From Actinomycetota bacterium (lineage in GTDB: Bacteria; Actinomycetota; Thermoleophilia; Gaiellales; Gaiellaceae): a DNA stretch of 64,000 nt. Below are positions 37,083 through 45,070 of the stretch, one piece after another (position 1 is the stretch's first letter; every line of letters starts with the position of its first letter). A model generated the notes under the pieces. It was not told where the DNA came from and ran no database searches. It saw nothing but the letters and a program-made list of their open reading frames with translations. The DNA lies in contig PMOB01000010.1 in the NCBI GenBank assembly GCA_003161615.1, forward strand, positions 1 to 64,000, in the 5' to 3' direction. Position numbers and translations under genes: made by a program.

Positions 37083-37090
37083 AGTATGCT
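37083..37090. promoter_or_regulatory. Overlapping divergent -10 elements, rarA and M20 gene
   Basis: Plus TATGCT (37085-37090), N6, ATG 37097. Minus CATACT (37088-37083), N6, ATG 37076. The two hexamers share four base pairs, so both starts are placed symmetrically for leaderless transcripts. Confidence 0.6.
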
Positions 37091-37096
37091 CGGCGC

Positions 37097-38401
37097 ATGT
37101 CCGGGACCGATCTCCGCGACGAGGTCACGGACCTCCTCCAGCGGCTGATCCGCGTCGATACGACGAACCCGCCCGGGAACGAGACGGCGGCGGCCGAGCT
37201 GCTCCGCGACTACCTCGCGGCGAACGGCGTCGAGTCGGAGCTGATCGCGAAGGTGCCCGAGCGCGCCAACCTCGTGGCGCGGATTCCCGGCGGCGACGGG
37301 CCGACGCTCCTACTCCTCTGCCACACCGACGTTGTGCTCGCCGACCCGGCCGAGTGGTCGGTGCCGCCCTTCTCCGGCGAGCTCCGCGACGGCGAGGTCT
37401 GGGGACGCGGCGCGCTCGACATGAAGAGCCAGGTGGCGGCGAACGCTGTCGCGATGGCGTCGCTCGCGCGCGAGGGGTTCAAGCCGAGCGGCGACCTGAT
37501 CTTCGCGGCGACCGCCGACGAGGAGGTCGGCGCGGGCTTCGGCCTCGAGTGGCTGTGCGAAGAGCATCCCGACGCAGTTCGCTGCGACTACGCCGTCAAC
37601 GAGGGCGGCGGCGAGCGGCTCGAGCTCGCCGACGGGACGATCCTCTACCTGCCGACGGTCGCCGAGAAGATGACCGCGCCGTTCACGCTGCGCGTGCGCG
37701 GCCGCTCGGGGCACGCGTCGATGCCGCGCATCGCCGACAACGCGCTGGTCAAGGCGACGGTGCTGATCGAGCGGATTGCGGAGTACCGGCCGGAGCCGCA
37801 GCTCGGTCCCGAGGTCGAGGGATTCCTGCGCGCGGCGCTCGGTGAGGTGCCGCCGGCGCAGGACGCTGTGGAGCGGGTCGCAGCGGCGTCACGGCCCGCT
37901 GCCGCTCTCGTTGACGCCCTCCTCGTGCCGACGTTCTCGCCGACGATCATCTCCGCCTCGCAGAAGCGGAACGTCATCCCGGCGCTCTGCGAGATCGAGG
38001 TGGACTGCCGGCTCCTGCCCGGCCAGCACCCGGAGCACGTCGAGCCGATGATTCGCGCGGTGCTCGGCGGCGACGTCGACTACGAGCTCGAGTGGATCGA
38101 GGCGCGCGGCGGGACGCGCTCGCCGCTCGACACGCCGCTCTGGAGCGCGCTCGAGGAGTTCGTAGCGGAGGCGGTGCCCGGCGCAAGGGCGGCGCCCCTC
38201 ACATGCGCCGGCTTCACGGACAGCCATTGGCTGCGCGACGCCTTCGGCACGGTCGCCTACGGCTTCTTCCCCGCGAGTGGCGAGATGCCCGCGGAGCTCG
38301 CCGCGACGCTGATCCATTCCGCCGACGAGCGGATTCCGGTCGCCGATCTCGAGCTCGGCGTGCGCTGGCTGCGCCATGCGGCGCAAACCGTCCTCGGCTG
38401 A
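37097..38401 (+). CDS. M20-family metallopeptidase (ArgE/DapE/CPG2-like)
   Basis: 434 aa zinc peptidase or deacylase. Metal and catalytic residues: LLLCHTDVV (His), WGRGALDMKSQVAAN (Asp), FAATADEEVGAGFG (Glu-Glu), NEGGGERLEL and the terminal AATLIHSADERIPVADL (His). The dimerisation domain begins PFTLRVRGRSGHASMP. Exact substrate cannot be read from sequence; the form resembles those annotated as acetylornithine deacetylase-like or carboxypeptidases. Confidence 0.9.
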   Translation: MSGTDLRDEVTDLLQRLIRVDTTNPPGNETAAAELLRDYLAANGVESELIAKVPERANLVARIPGGDGPTLLLLCHTDVVLADPAEWSVPPFSGELRDGEVWGRGALDMKSQVAANAVAMASLAREGFKPSGDLIFAATADEEVGAGFGLEWLCEEHPDAVRCDYAVNEGGGERLELADGTILYLPTVAEKMTAPFTLRVRGRSGHASMPRIADNALVKATVLIERIAEYRPEPQLGPEVEGFLRAALGEVPPAQDAVERVAAASRPAAALVDALLVPTFSPTIISASQKRNVIPALCEIEVDCRLLPGQHPEHVEPMIRAVLGGDVDYELEWIEARGGTRSPLDTPLWSALEEFVAEAVPGARAAPLTCAGFTDSHWLRDAFGTVAYGFFPASGEMPAELAATLIHSADERIPVADLELGVRWLRHAAQTVLG

Positions 38402-38408
38402 CCGGCAG

Positions 38409-38414
38409 TACCCT
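38409..38414 (+). promoter_or_regulatory. -10 element for leaderless DUF1385 gene
   Basis: TACCCT-N7-ATG(38422), 8 nt past the M20 stop. Confidence 0.55.
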
Positions 38415-38421
38415 GAAGAAC

Positions 38422-39198
38422 ATGGCCGAGGAGAAGATCAGGCTCGGCGGGATGGCTCTGCCGAACGGGGTGCTCGTGCATGGGCCGCATTCGTGGGCGT
38501 GCGCGATCCGGCGCAGCGACGGCCGGATCGAGGTGGCGTCGGCGCGGAAGCGGCTGCAGGCGTCGCGCGTCCGGAATCCGCTCCTGCGCGGGCCGGCCCG
38601 CATGCTCGAGGCGCTCGCGCTTCTGCCGCAGGTGAAGGTGAAGCTGCCGGCCGCGAAGCTGCCGATGGAGAGCCCGTCCGTCCTCGCCTCGATGCTCGGC
38701 GCGGCCGTCCTGGTCCGCGGGCTGCGCGAGTCGCGGCTACGTCCGCTCGCGCGCGAGCTCCTCTCCGGCCTCGCCAGTTTCGCGCCGGCCGTCCTTGCGC
38801 TTCGCTCCGGCGATCTCGCCGCCTACCACGGCGCCGAGCACATCTCGATCGGCAGCTATGAGCACGGGACGCGCGCGACGCGCGAGCACGAGCGCTGCGG
38901 AGGGCACCTCGTCGGCCCGCTCCTCGCCACCTCGGCGATCGGCAACACGCTCGCGGCCCTCGCGCCCGAGCGGCACCGCCGCCAGGCGCAAGCCGTCGCC
39001 CAGGTCGGCGCAGTCGCGGCCGCGACCGAGCTATTCGGCTGGATGACCCGGCATCCCTCGAACCCGCTCGCCAAGGCGCTTGCGAAGCCGGGGCACGAGC
39101 TCCAGCATCGCTTCTCGACCGCCGAGCCGTCGGCGGCTCAGCTCGAGGTTGCCGAGGCGGCACTCGCTGCGTGCCTCGAGCTCGAGCGCGCGCGCTGA
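38422..39198 (+). CDS. DUF1385 (YqhQ-like) protein
   Basis: 258 aa. IRLGGMALPNGVLVHGPHSWACAIR matches the DUF1385 opening (gGqAvieGVmmr-like), followed by hydrophobic helices VLASMLGAAVLVRGL and the signature AAYHGAEHISIGSYEHG with a later HERCGGHLVGPLL replacing HPRCGT. Membrane-associated, function unknown. The C-terminal half is more divergent than usual. ATG 38422 is supported by an upstream TACCCT; the track ORF begins inside the M20 gene. Confidence 0.8.
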   Translation: MAEEKIRLGGMALPNGVLVHGPHSWACAIRRSDGRIEVASARKRLQASRVRNPLLRGPARMLEALALLPQVKVKLPAAKLPMESPSVLASMLGAAVLVRGLRESRLRPLARELLSGLASFAPAVLALRSGDLAAYHGAEHISIGSYEHGTRATREHERCGGHLVGPLLATSAIGNTLAALAPERHRRQAQAVAQVGAVAAATELFGWMTRHPSNPLAKALAKPGHELQHRFSTAEPSAAQLEVAEAALAACLELERAR

Positions 39199-39221
39199 GT
39201 CGTCAGGTCACTCGCCGGGAG

Positions 39222-39227
39222 TACCCT
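39222..39227 (+). promoter_or_regulatory. TACCCT hexamer before a broken small ORF
   Basis: TACCCT-N7-ATG(39235), the same arrangement as the DUF1385 gene, suggests that the remnant downstream once was, or still is, transcribed. Confidence 0.35.
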
Positions 39228-39234
39228 TGCCTCG

Positions 39235-39462
39235 ATGCTCGGTCTCATCTCCCACAAGTCCTGAGCGGTTGAACAGGCCGAGCGTGTCTCGGCGGCGCTA
39301 CAGGAGCATGAGCTCAGGAACCAGCTGCGCGATAGCGGCGGTCCGCCGCTCCCACGTCGGCGCTGGCTACCCGCGTGGGTACAGCTGCACCGTCAGCCGC
39401 GGCGGGAAGTAGCTCTGGCAGTGGCTACCGCCGCGCCAATTCACCGTCACCCGGGTCCGTAG
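39235..39462 (+). pseudogene. Possible broken small gene
   Basis: ATG 39235 opens MLGLISHKS then TGA (39262-39264). The same frame continues AVEQAERVSAALQEHELRNQ, a helical protein-like stretch, then a less protein-like Pro/Arg-rich end to TAG at 39460. It fills most of the 291-bp DUF1385-ppgK gap. It may be a decayed gene. A GCCGAG-CGTGT-CTCGGC hairpin (39277-39293) 13 nt after the TGA makes selenocysteine decoding conceivable but unsupported. Confidence 0.3.
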
Positions 39463-39489
39463 CGTCCCCGGTAAGGCGCCGAGCGGTTC

Positions 39490-40173
39490 CTAGCCGGCGT
39501 GCGCGGTCCAGTCGGGATCCCAGAGCCGGAACCCGCCAAGGAATGCGTTTTCGTTCGCGCCGCGCCGGCACCGCGGCGGCAGTTCGTCAAGGTCGGCGAC
39601 AGCGCCGCCGCCGAGCACAACCTCGTCCGGCTCCATCGCCGCAGTGAGCGTCTCGACGGCCTCGAAGACGGCTTTCCGCCACTTCTTCGGGCCGGACTTC
39701 TTCAGCGCTCGCTCGCCGACGTAGTCCTCGAACGTCTTCTTGCGGAAGGGGAGGTGCCCTAGCTCGAGCGGCGCGACCACGCCGTCGAGGATCAGCGTCG
39801 TGCCGAGGCCCGTGCCGAGCCCGAGAAAGAGCATGCGGCCGCCCTCGTAGCTACCGACCGCCTGCATCACGGCGTCGTTCACGACCTTGGCCCGCTTGCC
39901 GAGCGCCGCCTCGAAGTCGAAGCCGACCCAGCCTGGGCCGAGGTTGACCGGCTCGGCTGCGACTTTGCCGTCCCGCACGCGGGCCGGGATCCCGATGCTC
40001 GCGACGTCCCAGCTCCATCCCTCGACGAGCTCGAGGACGCCGGCCACCATCTCGGCTGCGGAAAGGGACGGTCCGGACTCAAAGCGCCGCCGTTCGCTCT
40101 CGTTCGAGGCGAGGGCCTTCACGTGGGAGCCGCCGACGTCGATGGCGAGGACGATTTGCTTCGGTGCGCTCAT
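39490..40173 (-). CDS. ppgK: ROK-family sugar kinase, polyphosphate-glucokinase-like
   Basis: 227 aa. N-terminal phosphate motif IVLAIDVGGSHVKAL, catalytic-loop region VNDAVMQAVGSYEGGRMLFLGLGTGLGTTLILDG and VVAPLELGHLPFRKKTFEDYVGERALKKSG fit the actinobacterial polyphosphate glucokinase branch (ELGH as zinc-free ROK). It would phosphorylate glucose with polyP or ATP. The usual NDAD is NDAV. ATG overlaps the NDH-2 stop (ATGA), an unusual kinase-dehydrogenase pairing. Confidence 0.8.
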   Translation of the reverse strand: MSAPKQIVLAIDVGGSHVKALASNESERRRFESGPSLSAAEMVAGVLELVEGWSWDVASIGIPARVRDGKVAAEPVNLGPGWVGFDFEAALGKRAKVVNDAVMQAVGSYEGGRMLFLGLGTGLGTTLILDGVVAPLELGHLPFRKKTFEDYVGERALKKSGPKKWRKAVFEAVETLTAAMEPDEVVLGGGAVADLDELPPRCRRGANENAFLGGFRLWDPDWTAHAG

Positions 40174-41408
40174 AGGCCTTCAGGATGCCCGAGCTGCCCG
40201 AGCTCGGCGATGTCGCGACGGAAGAAGAGCGCCACGGTCCAGTCCACGACGACGCGGAACTTCCGCTGCACAAGGGGCAGTTGGTAGAGGTGATACGTCC
40301 GCGTCACCCACCAGCCGGGGAAACCGCGCAGGCGCAGCCCGAGCACCTCGGCGATTCCCTTGTGGCGGCCGAGTGTCGCGACCTGGCCGAGCATCCGGTA
40401 GCCGTACGGCTCCGGCTCCCCGGCGAGGTTTTTCGCCAGGCGGCGCGCCTGGCGCAGCGCGTGCTGGCACGTCGGCGGATCGGGCTGCTCGCTGCGCGTG
40501 TTCGGGACGCGAGCGCAGTCGCCGAGCGCCCACACGTGCTCGTGGCCGCGCACCCGCAGAACGTCGTCCACCTCGACGCGGCCGCGCTCGTCCAGAGGCA
40601 GCCCCCACTCGCGGAGGAGCGGGTTCGGCGTGACGCCGGCCGTCCAGACAAGCGTCCGCGTCGGGATCCGCGTCCCGTCGCCCAGCACGACTTCTTCGGC
40701 CGCCGCCGACGCGAGCGTCGTGCCGACGTGGATTTCGATGCCGCGCGCTGCCAGCTCGCGCGCCGCGTAGTCGCCGAGCTTGCTCGGGATCTCCGAGAGG
40801 ATCCGGGGCGCCGCGTCGACGAGCACCCAGCGACGGCGAGCCTCCCGCAGCCGCGGGTACCAGCGGAGCGCGTCCTCGACGAGGTCGGACAGCTCGGCGA
40901 GCGCTTCGACGCCCGCGTAGCCCGCGCCGACGAAAACGAACGTCAGGTGCCGGTCGCGTTCTTGCTCTTCGAGTGCGGCGTCGGCCGCCTCGAGCCGTTG
41001 CAGGACGTGGTTGCGGAGGTTGATCGCGTCGGCGAGCGTCTTGAACGAGAGCCCGTGCTCGCGAAGACCGGGGATCGGCAGCGTCCGCGGCACCGCGCCG
41101 AGCGCGACCACGAGATCGTTCCAGCGGATCGTCCGGCCGTCGACGGACGCCGTGCGCGCCTCGAGGTCGACGCCGTCGATCGTCCCGAGGAGGAGCTCGG
41201 AGCGCGGGCACATGACGCGGAGCGGCACGACGGCGTGCCGCGGCTCGAGCGTCCCCGAGGCGGCCTCCGGCAGCAGCGGCGTGTAGAGCATGAAGTTCTC
41301 CCGGCTGACGATCGTCGCCTCGCGACCGCGCAGGAGCCGCGCGACGTACGCGCCCGCGAAGCCGCCGCCAAGAATCAGGACGTCCCGCTCTTCTAGGCTT
41401 CGCTTCAT
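40170..41408 (-). CDS. ndh: Type II NADH dehydrogenase (FAD-dependent)
   Basis: 412 aa. First dinucleotide motif DVLILGGGFAGAYVARLL binds FAD, second FVFVGAGYAGVEALAELSD binds NADH; LVVALGAVPRTLPIPGL, TLVWTAGVTPNPLL, VWALGDCARVPN and the C-terminal amphipathic helix FRVVVDWTVALFFRRD match NDH-2. It feeds electrons to menaquinone at the membrane without proton pumping. GAGACT lies 6 nt before the ATG, a weak leaderless -10. Confidence 0.93.
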   Translation of the reverse strand: MKRSLEERDVLILGGGFAGAYVARLLRGREATIVSRENFMLYTPLLPEAASGTLEPRHAVVPLRVMCPRSELLLGTIDGVDLEARTASVDGRTIRWNDLVVALGAVPRTLPIPGLREHGLSFKTLADAINLRNHVLQRLEAADAALEEQERDRHLTFVFVGAGYAGVEALAELSDLVEDALRWYPRLREARRRWVLVDAAPRILSEIPSKLGDYAARELAARGIEIHVGTTLASAAAEEVVLGDGTRIPTRTLVWTAGVTPNPLLREWGLPLDERGRVEVDDVLRVRGHEHVWALGDCARVPNTRSEQPDPPTCQHALRQARRLAKNLAGEPEPYGYRMLGQVATLGRHKGIAEVLGLRLRGFPGWWVTRTYHLYQLPLVQRKFRVVVDWTVALFFRRDIAELGQLGHPEGL

Positions 41409-41473
41409 GCCGCAAGTCTCCGTGATCGGGAGTGGGGCGGAGCACGAGGAGCGCGCCGAACTGGTCGGCAGGC

Positions 41474-41707
41474 TTACCGAGTCTGACTCTGAGAAGGCGC
41501 CTTGATCCAGCCGCGTTCGGGATGCCCGCGCGACGCCGCCCGCGCCATCACGATTCGGCCCATCGCGTGAACGTGATGGACGAACTCGTCATGGTCCGAC
41601 GGGTGGTACACGTCCAACTCCGCGAAGGCCGTGTATGCCGCGCCGATGTGGTTCAAGACGGCTAGCTCCTGCTCGGTCAGACGACCCGGTGCTGGTTCGT
41701 CGGCCAT
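41474..41707 (-). CDS. Small conserved-looking protein, unknown function
   Basis: 77 aa, MADEPAPGRLTEQELAVLNH, then an acidic/His-rich stretch ELDVYHPSDHDEFVHHVHAM and RIVMARAASRG. It appears helical and has no signal or TM. I do not recognise a named family. Reality is supported by TAGCGT-N6-ATG upstream and by GC-rich codon use. It lies downstream of the CGNR gene but with its own promoter. Confidence 0.65.
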   Translation of the reverse strand: MADEPAPGRLTEQELAVLNHIGAAYTAFAELDVYHPSDHDEFVHHVHAMGRIVMARAASRGHPERGWIKAPSQSQTR

Positions 41708-41713
41708 GACGCG

Positions 41714-41719
41714 ACGCTA
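41714..41719 (-). promoter_or_regulatory. -10 element for the 77-aa gene
   Basis: Minus strand TAGCGT-N6-ATG(41707). Confidence 0.55.
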
Positions 41720-41751
41720 CACCAGCACCGTCGAACTGCGCCAAACCCTCT

Positions 41752-42291
41752 CTAGTGGTGCTTCGCCCGGAACGTCCGGGCCTTCTCGCGGTTCCCGCAG
41801 ACCTCCATCGAGCACCAGGCGCGAGATCGGTTGCGGGACTTGTCGTAGAAGACGACGCGGCAGTGGTCGTCGCGACATGCCTTCAGCCGCGCCCACTCCG
41901 GAGCGGAGGCCAGCTCGGCAACGGCTGCGACGATCTGGCCGAGCGCGGCGGCGGCTCCGTCGCCCTCCGGCGCGAGCACCGGCCGGCCGTCCTCGAACCG
42001 GACGCCCAGCCCCGTCTTCCGGCCGGCCGTCTCGAGGATCGCGGAGGCCGACGCAGTGTCGGCGGACATCCCGTTGTTCGCGAGCAGGAGCTCCCGGATC
42101 GCCTCGCGGACGGCGAGCGCATCCGCGTGTTCGTCGGCAGTCGGCTCGACGAGATCGTCGACGAGACCCTCCTCCGAGAACCACTCGGCGAGCTCATCCG
42201 GCGACGCGATCTGGTCGACCTCCGTCTCGAGGTCGAGCGTGTTGACGAAGTCGCGGACGAGGTCGAGGCGGCTATGTAAAGTCGTAACCAT
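41752..42291 (-). CDS. CGNR zinc-finger (ABATE-domain) putative regulator
   Basis: 179 aa from ATG 42291. N-terminal ABATE region LDLVRDFVNTLDLETEVDQI, long helical middle and C-terminal zinc finger LKACRDDHCRVVFYDKSRNRSRAWCSMEVCGNREKARTF with four cysteines and the CGNR motif. Common in actinobacteria as presumed transcription regulators. The longer start at 42375 would run across the divergent promoter region. Diverges from the 115-aa gene over an AT-richer 82-bp spacer. Confidence 0.88.
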   Translation of the reverse strand: MVTTLHSRLDLVRDFVNTLDLETEVDQIASPDELAEWFSEEGLVDDLVEPTADEHADALAVREAIRELLLANNGMSADTASASAILETAGRKTGLGVRFEDGRPVLAPEGDGAAAALGQIVAAVAELASAPEWARLKACRDDHCRVVFYDKSRNRSRAWCSMEVCGNREKARTFRAKHH

Positions 42292-42373
42292 TGTTCTTGC
42301 TTTAGAGGTTATGTAACTGGTAATCTCCGAACACTGGTTAGAGAGTACCACGCCGACAGAGGAGAGCGCCACC
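42292..42373. promoter_or_regulatory. Divergent promoter/operator between CGNR gene and 115-aa gene
   Basis: Plus: TTGCTT (42297-42302)-N18-TAATCT (42321-42326), then GAGGAG before ATG 42374. Minus: TAACCT 14 nt before the CGNR ATG. Two direct copies of ACTGGT (42316-42321, 42333-42338) and a GTTA-TG-TAAC palindrome could bind the regulator. The stretch is clearly less GC-rich than its surroundings. Confidence 0.5.
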
Positions 42374-42721
42374 ATGCATCCGATGATTCAGCAGCAGTTG
42401 GCCCAGGCCCGCATCACCACGCTCCGCAGCGACGCGAGCCGCTACCGCCGGGCGCGGCAGGCGGCGATTCATCCGCCGCAGCCCGTCCGCGCGGCCATCG
42501 AGCTTCGGCTCAGCGCCTGCCGGGACGAGCTCGAGCGCCTCGCCCAGCTGAGTGAGCGGAAGCTCCGTGGCGGCGACTGGATCGTCGCCGACGTCAACGG
42601 AGTGCCGGTCGCGGCCGTGTCGCTCGACGACGGGTCGACGGTCTACGACCCGTTCAAGCCGACGTCACAGGTCGTCTCGCTGCTCGAACTCCGTCGCAAG
42701 CAGGTTCTGGCGGCCGCGTAG
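42374..42721 (+). CDS. Protein of unknown function divergent from CGNR regulator
   Basis: 115 aa. N-terminal helix [20 protein letters not shown] followed by an Arg-rich stretch, then a beta-type C-terminal half [29 protein letters not shown]. No TM or signal. GAGGAG lies 9 nt before the ATG. The last 57 nt overlap the convergent ECF42 gene. Possible target of the neighbouring CGNR protein (inference from position). Confidence 0.7.
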   Translation: MHPMIQQQLAQARITTLRSDASRYRRARQAAIHPPQPVRAAIELRLSACRDELERLAQLSERKLRGGDWIVADVNGVPVAAVSLDDGSTVYDPFKPTSQVVSLLELRRKQVLAAA

Positions 42722-43849
42722 GAAATCCCGCTCGGCATCGCTGGGAGCGAGCGCGACGGCGCGCTCGTACTCCGCCGCGGCCGGCCGCCCGAGCCGGCGC
42801 AGGAAGTCGGCTCGGGCCGCGTGCCAGAGGTAGTAGTCCTCGAGGCCGCCGATCTCATCGAGGAGCGCAAGCCCTGCGTCCGGCCCGCGTGCCATCCCGA
42901 CGGCGACCGCGCGATTGAGCTCGACCACGGGCGACGGCGCCAGCCCGGCGAGACGCTCGTAGAGGAGCGCGATCTGCGCCCAGTCGACCTCCTCGTCGAA
43001 ATGGAGCGACGCGATCGCAGCCTGGAGCTGGTACGGCCCCGGCGCCCGCAGCGACATCGCCCGCTCGAGCGAGTGGCGGCCCTGTTCGACCTGCGCGAGG
43101 TTCCAGAGCCCGCGATCCTGCTCGGCCAGGAGGACGAGCTCGCCCTTCGGCGTGAGTCGAGCGGCGCTGCGTGCGTCCTGCAGGAGCAAGAGCGCATGTA
43201 GCCCGTGAGCCTCTGCCTCGTCCGGCATCAGCGTCGCGAGCACCGCTGTGAGGCGGACCCCCTCCTCGCACAGCTCTCGCCGGACCGGCGGCCCGTAGCC
43301 GGCGTTGAAGACGAGGTAGATCGTCGCGAAGACCGTCCGCAGCCGGTCGGGAAGGGCGTGCTCGGGCGGCACGCGGAGAGGGATGCCAGCGTCGCGGATC
43401 TTCCGCTTCGCGCGCACGAGCCGCTGCGCGAGCGTCGCCTCGGGGAGGATGAAGGCGCGCGCGATCTCCGGCGTCGCGAGGCCGCCGACGAGACTCAGCG
43501 TCAGCGCGACCTGGGCCTCCGGCGCGAGCGCCGGGTGGCAGCAGGCGAAGATCAGCTCGAGCCGCTCGTCGGGAATGGTGGTCTCCTCGTCTTCAGGCAG
43601 CTCCTCCGCGCGGGCCAGCAGCTGCGCTTTGCGGGCGAAGGTCTGCTCGCGGCGGATGCGGTCGATCGCGCAGTTGCGCGCGGCCGTCACGATCCAGGCC
43701 CCGGGGTTGGCGGGGACGCCGTCGCGCGGCCAGCGCTCGGCCGCCCGGACGAATGCGTCCTGCACCGCGTCCTCGGCGAGGTCGAGGTCACCGAGGACGC
43801 GGCCGAGAATCGCGACGGACTTGGCCCGCTCGTCGCGGTACGCGCGCAA
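42665..43849 (-). CDS. ECF42-type RNA polymerase sigma factor with long C-terminal extension
   Basis: 394 aa from TTG 43849. Sigma region 2: [39 protein letters not shown]; region 4: [37 protein letters not shown]. The remaining 200 residues (DUF6596/TPR-like) include [27 protein letters not shown] and [16 protein letters not shown], the C-terminal extension that defines ECF42. The upstream DGPF gene is the usual partner. No ATG or GTG lies near the conserved start; TTG is the best choice. Confidence 0.88.
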   Translation of the reverse strand: MRAYRDERAKSVAILGRVLGDLDLAEDAVQDAFVRAAERWPRDGVPANPGAWIVTAARNCAIDRIRREQTFARKAQLLARAEELPEDEETTIPDERLELIFACCHPALAPEAQVALTLSLVGGLATPEIARAFILPEATLAQRLVRAKRKIRDAGIPLRVPPEHALPDRLRTVFATIYLVFNAGYGPPVRRELCEEGVRLTAVLATLMPDEAEAHGLHALLLLQDARSAARLTPKGELVLLAEQDRGLWNLAQVEQGRHSLERAMSLRAPGPYQLQAAIASLHFDEEVDWAQIALLYERLAGLAPSPVVELNRAVAVGMARGPDAGLALLDEIGGLEDYYLWHAARADFLRRLGRPAAAEYERAVALAPSDAERDFLRGRQNLLATEFEQRDDL

Positions 43850-43860
43850 GAGCTCGTCTA

Positions 43861-44220
43861 TTACATCGCCTCGTAGTCGGTGACGACTGGGCGCACCTCG
43901 ATCGTGCCGTACGCCGCTCCCGGGATCTTCGCCGCCCACCCAAGCGCCTCGTCGAGCGTGTCGACGTCGATGAGGTAGTAGCCGCCGAGCACTTCCTTCG
44001 TCTCGGCGAATGGCCCGTCGGTCGTGAGCGTCTCGCCGTCGCGCACGCGGACCGAGGTGGCGGTCGTCACCGGCTGGAGCGCGTCGCCGGCGGCCATCTT
44101 CCCGGACGCGCGCAGCTCGTCGGTGAACGCGAAGTACGCAGCACCCATCTCTTGCTGCTGCTCGGGGGTGAGTGTCTTCCAGCCGCTGTCCTCACCGTAG
44201 ATCAAGAGCATGTACTGCAT
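43861..44220 (-). CDS. DGPF/YCII-related protein
   Basis: 119 aa. [14 protein letters not shown] at the start and [20 protein letters not shown] in the middle define the DGPF (YCII-like) family, which accompanies ECF42 sigma factors. The fold is a ferredoxin-like alpha/beta dimer. Strong AAGGAGG 9 nt before the ATG, so this small operon uses a normal leader. Sigma gene follows 11 nt after the stop. Confidence 0.92.
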   Translation of the reverse strand: MQYMLLIYGEDSGWKTLTPEQQQEMGAAYFAFTDELRASGKMAAGDALQPVTTATSVRVRDGETLTTDGPFAETKEVLGGYYLIDVDTLDEALGWAAKIPGAAYGTIEVRPVVTDYEAM

Positions 44221-44251
44221 TTCGGGTCGCCTCCTTCAGGGGTTGACGTCT

Positions 44252-45070
44252 CTACGACGAACGGGCAGGCCCGAAATCGACAGGAAGCGTGAGACAGGTT
44301 GGGCCACCGTCCCCCTTTCGCGAGATCTCGTCGCCCTCGTACTCGATCACCTCGACGCCGGCTTCCTCGAGGCGGCGCTTCGTGACGGGGTTCCCGGCGA
44401 TCGCGAGCGCACGGCCGTCGGGCAGGCCGAGGACGTTCGGCCCCATCGTCTCGAACTCCTCGTCCGGAACGTCGACGAGCCGGACTCCGCGCGATTCGAG
44501 GAGCTCGACGAGTGGAACGGGCATCAGTGGCCGGTAGACCACCGCGAGGTCGCGACCGATCGGGTTGAGGAGCGAACGCAGGTGGAGCACTTCGCCTCTG
44601 CCGTGGAAGTGCGGGAGGTGGAACGCGAGCACTTGGCAACTGGGCAGCAGCCGCCCGAGCGCTTCGATCCCGGCGGCGTTCGTCCTGTAGGTGTGGCCGA
44701 CGAGCAACGTCTCGTCGTCGAGCCACACGGTGTCGCCGCCCTCTGCGAACTCGTCCCCGTCCAGCCGGCCCAGGATCGGCAGCGGCAGGTCGTCCGCGAG
44801 AGCGGAGGGCTCGCCGCGCCGCCCGCTCTTGCCGGGCTGGAGGAGGATCGCGCCGTCCGGCGTGACGAGCACGGGGTCGTAGACGTAGAGCGAGTCGAGG
44901 TTTCCCGGCTCGCCTCGCGCCTCGAGCACGGTCGCTCCGGCGCCCGCGAGCTTGGCTCGGAATGCCTCGTGCTCGCGCGCAAGCGCGTCGAAGTCGGGCG
45001 CAGCGCGCCAGCCGAGTCTCTCCCACGAGCCGACGTCCTCAGGCGCCGGCGGCCGCACGATCACCCTCAC
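44252..45070 (-). CDS. Dimethylarginine dimethylaminohydrolase/amidinotransferase-superfamily enzyme
   Basis: 272 aa, pentein fold. NLDSLYVYDPVLVTPDGAILLQPGK, RLDGDEFAEGGDTVWLDDETLLVGHTYRTNAAGIEAL, LHLRSLLNPIGRD and C-terminal GGPTCLTLPV with the presumed catalytic Cys match DDAH-like proteins. It may hydrolyse methylarginines or a related guanidino compound; arginase lies 10 kb away. GTG 45070 overlaps the helicase stop (GTGA) and follows TATGCT by 6 nt. Confidence 0.85.
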   Translation of the reverse strand: MRVIVRPPAPEDVGSWERLGWRAAPDFDALAREHEAFRAKLAGAGATVLEARGEPGNLDSLYVYDPVLVTPDGAILLQPGKSGRRGEPSALADDLPLPILGRLDGDEFAEGGDTVWLDDETLLVGHTYRTNAAGIEALGRLLPSCQVLAFHLPHFHGRGEVLHLRSLLNPIGRDLAVVYRPLMPVPLVELLESRGVRLVDVPDEEFETMGPNVLGLPDGRALAIAGNPVTKRRLEEAGVEVIEYEGDEISRKGDGGPTCLTLPVDFGPARSS

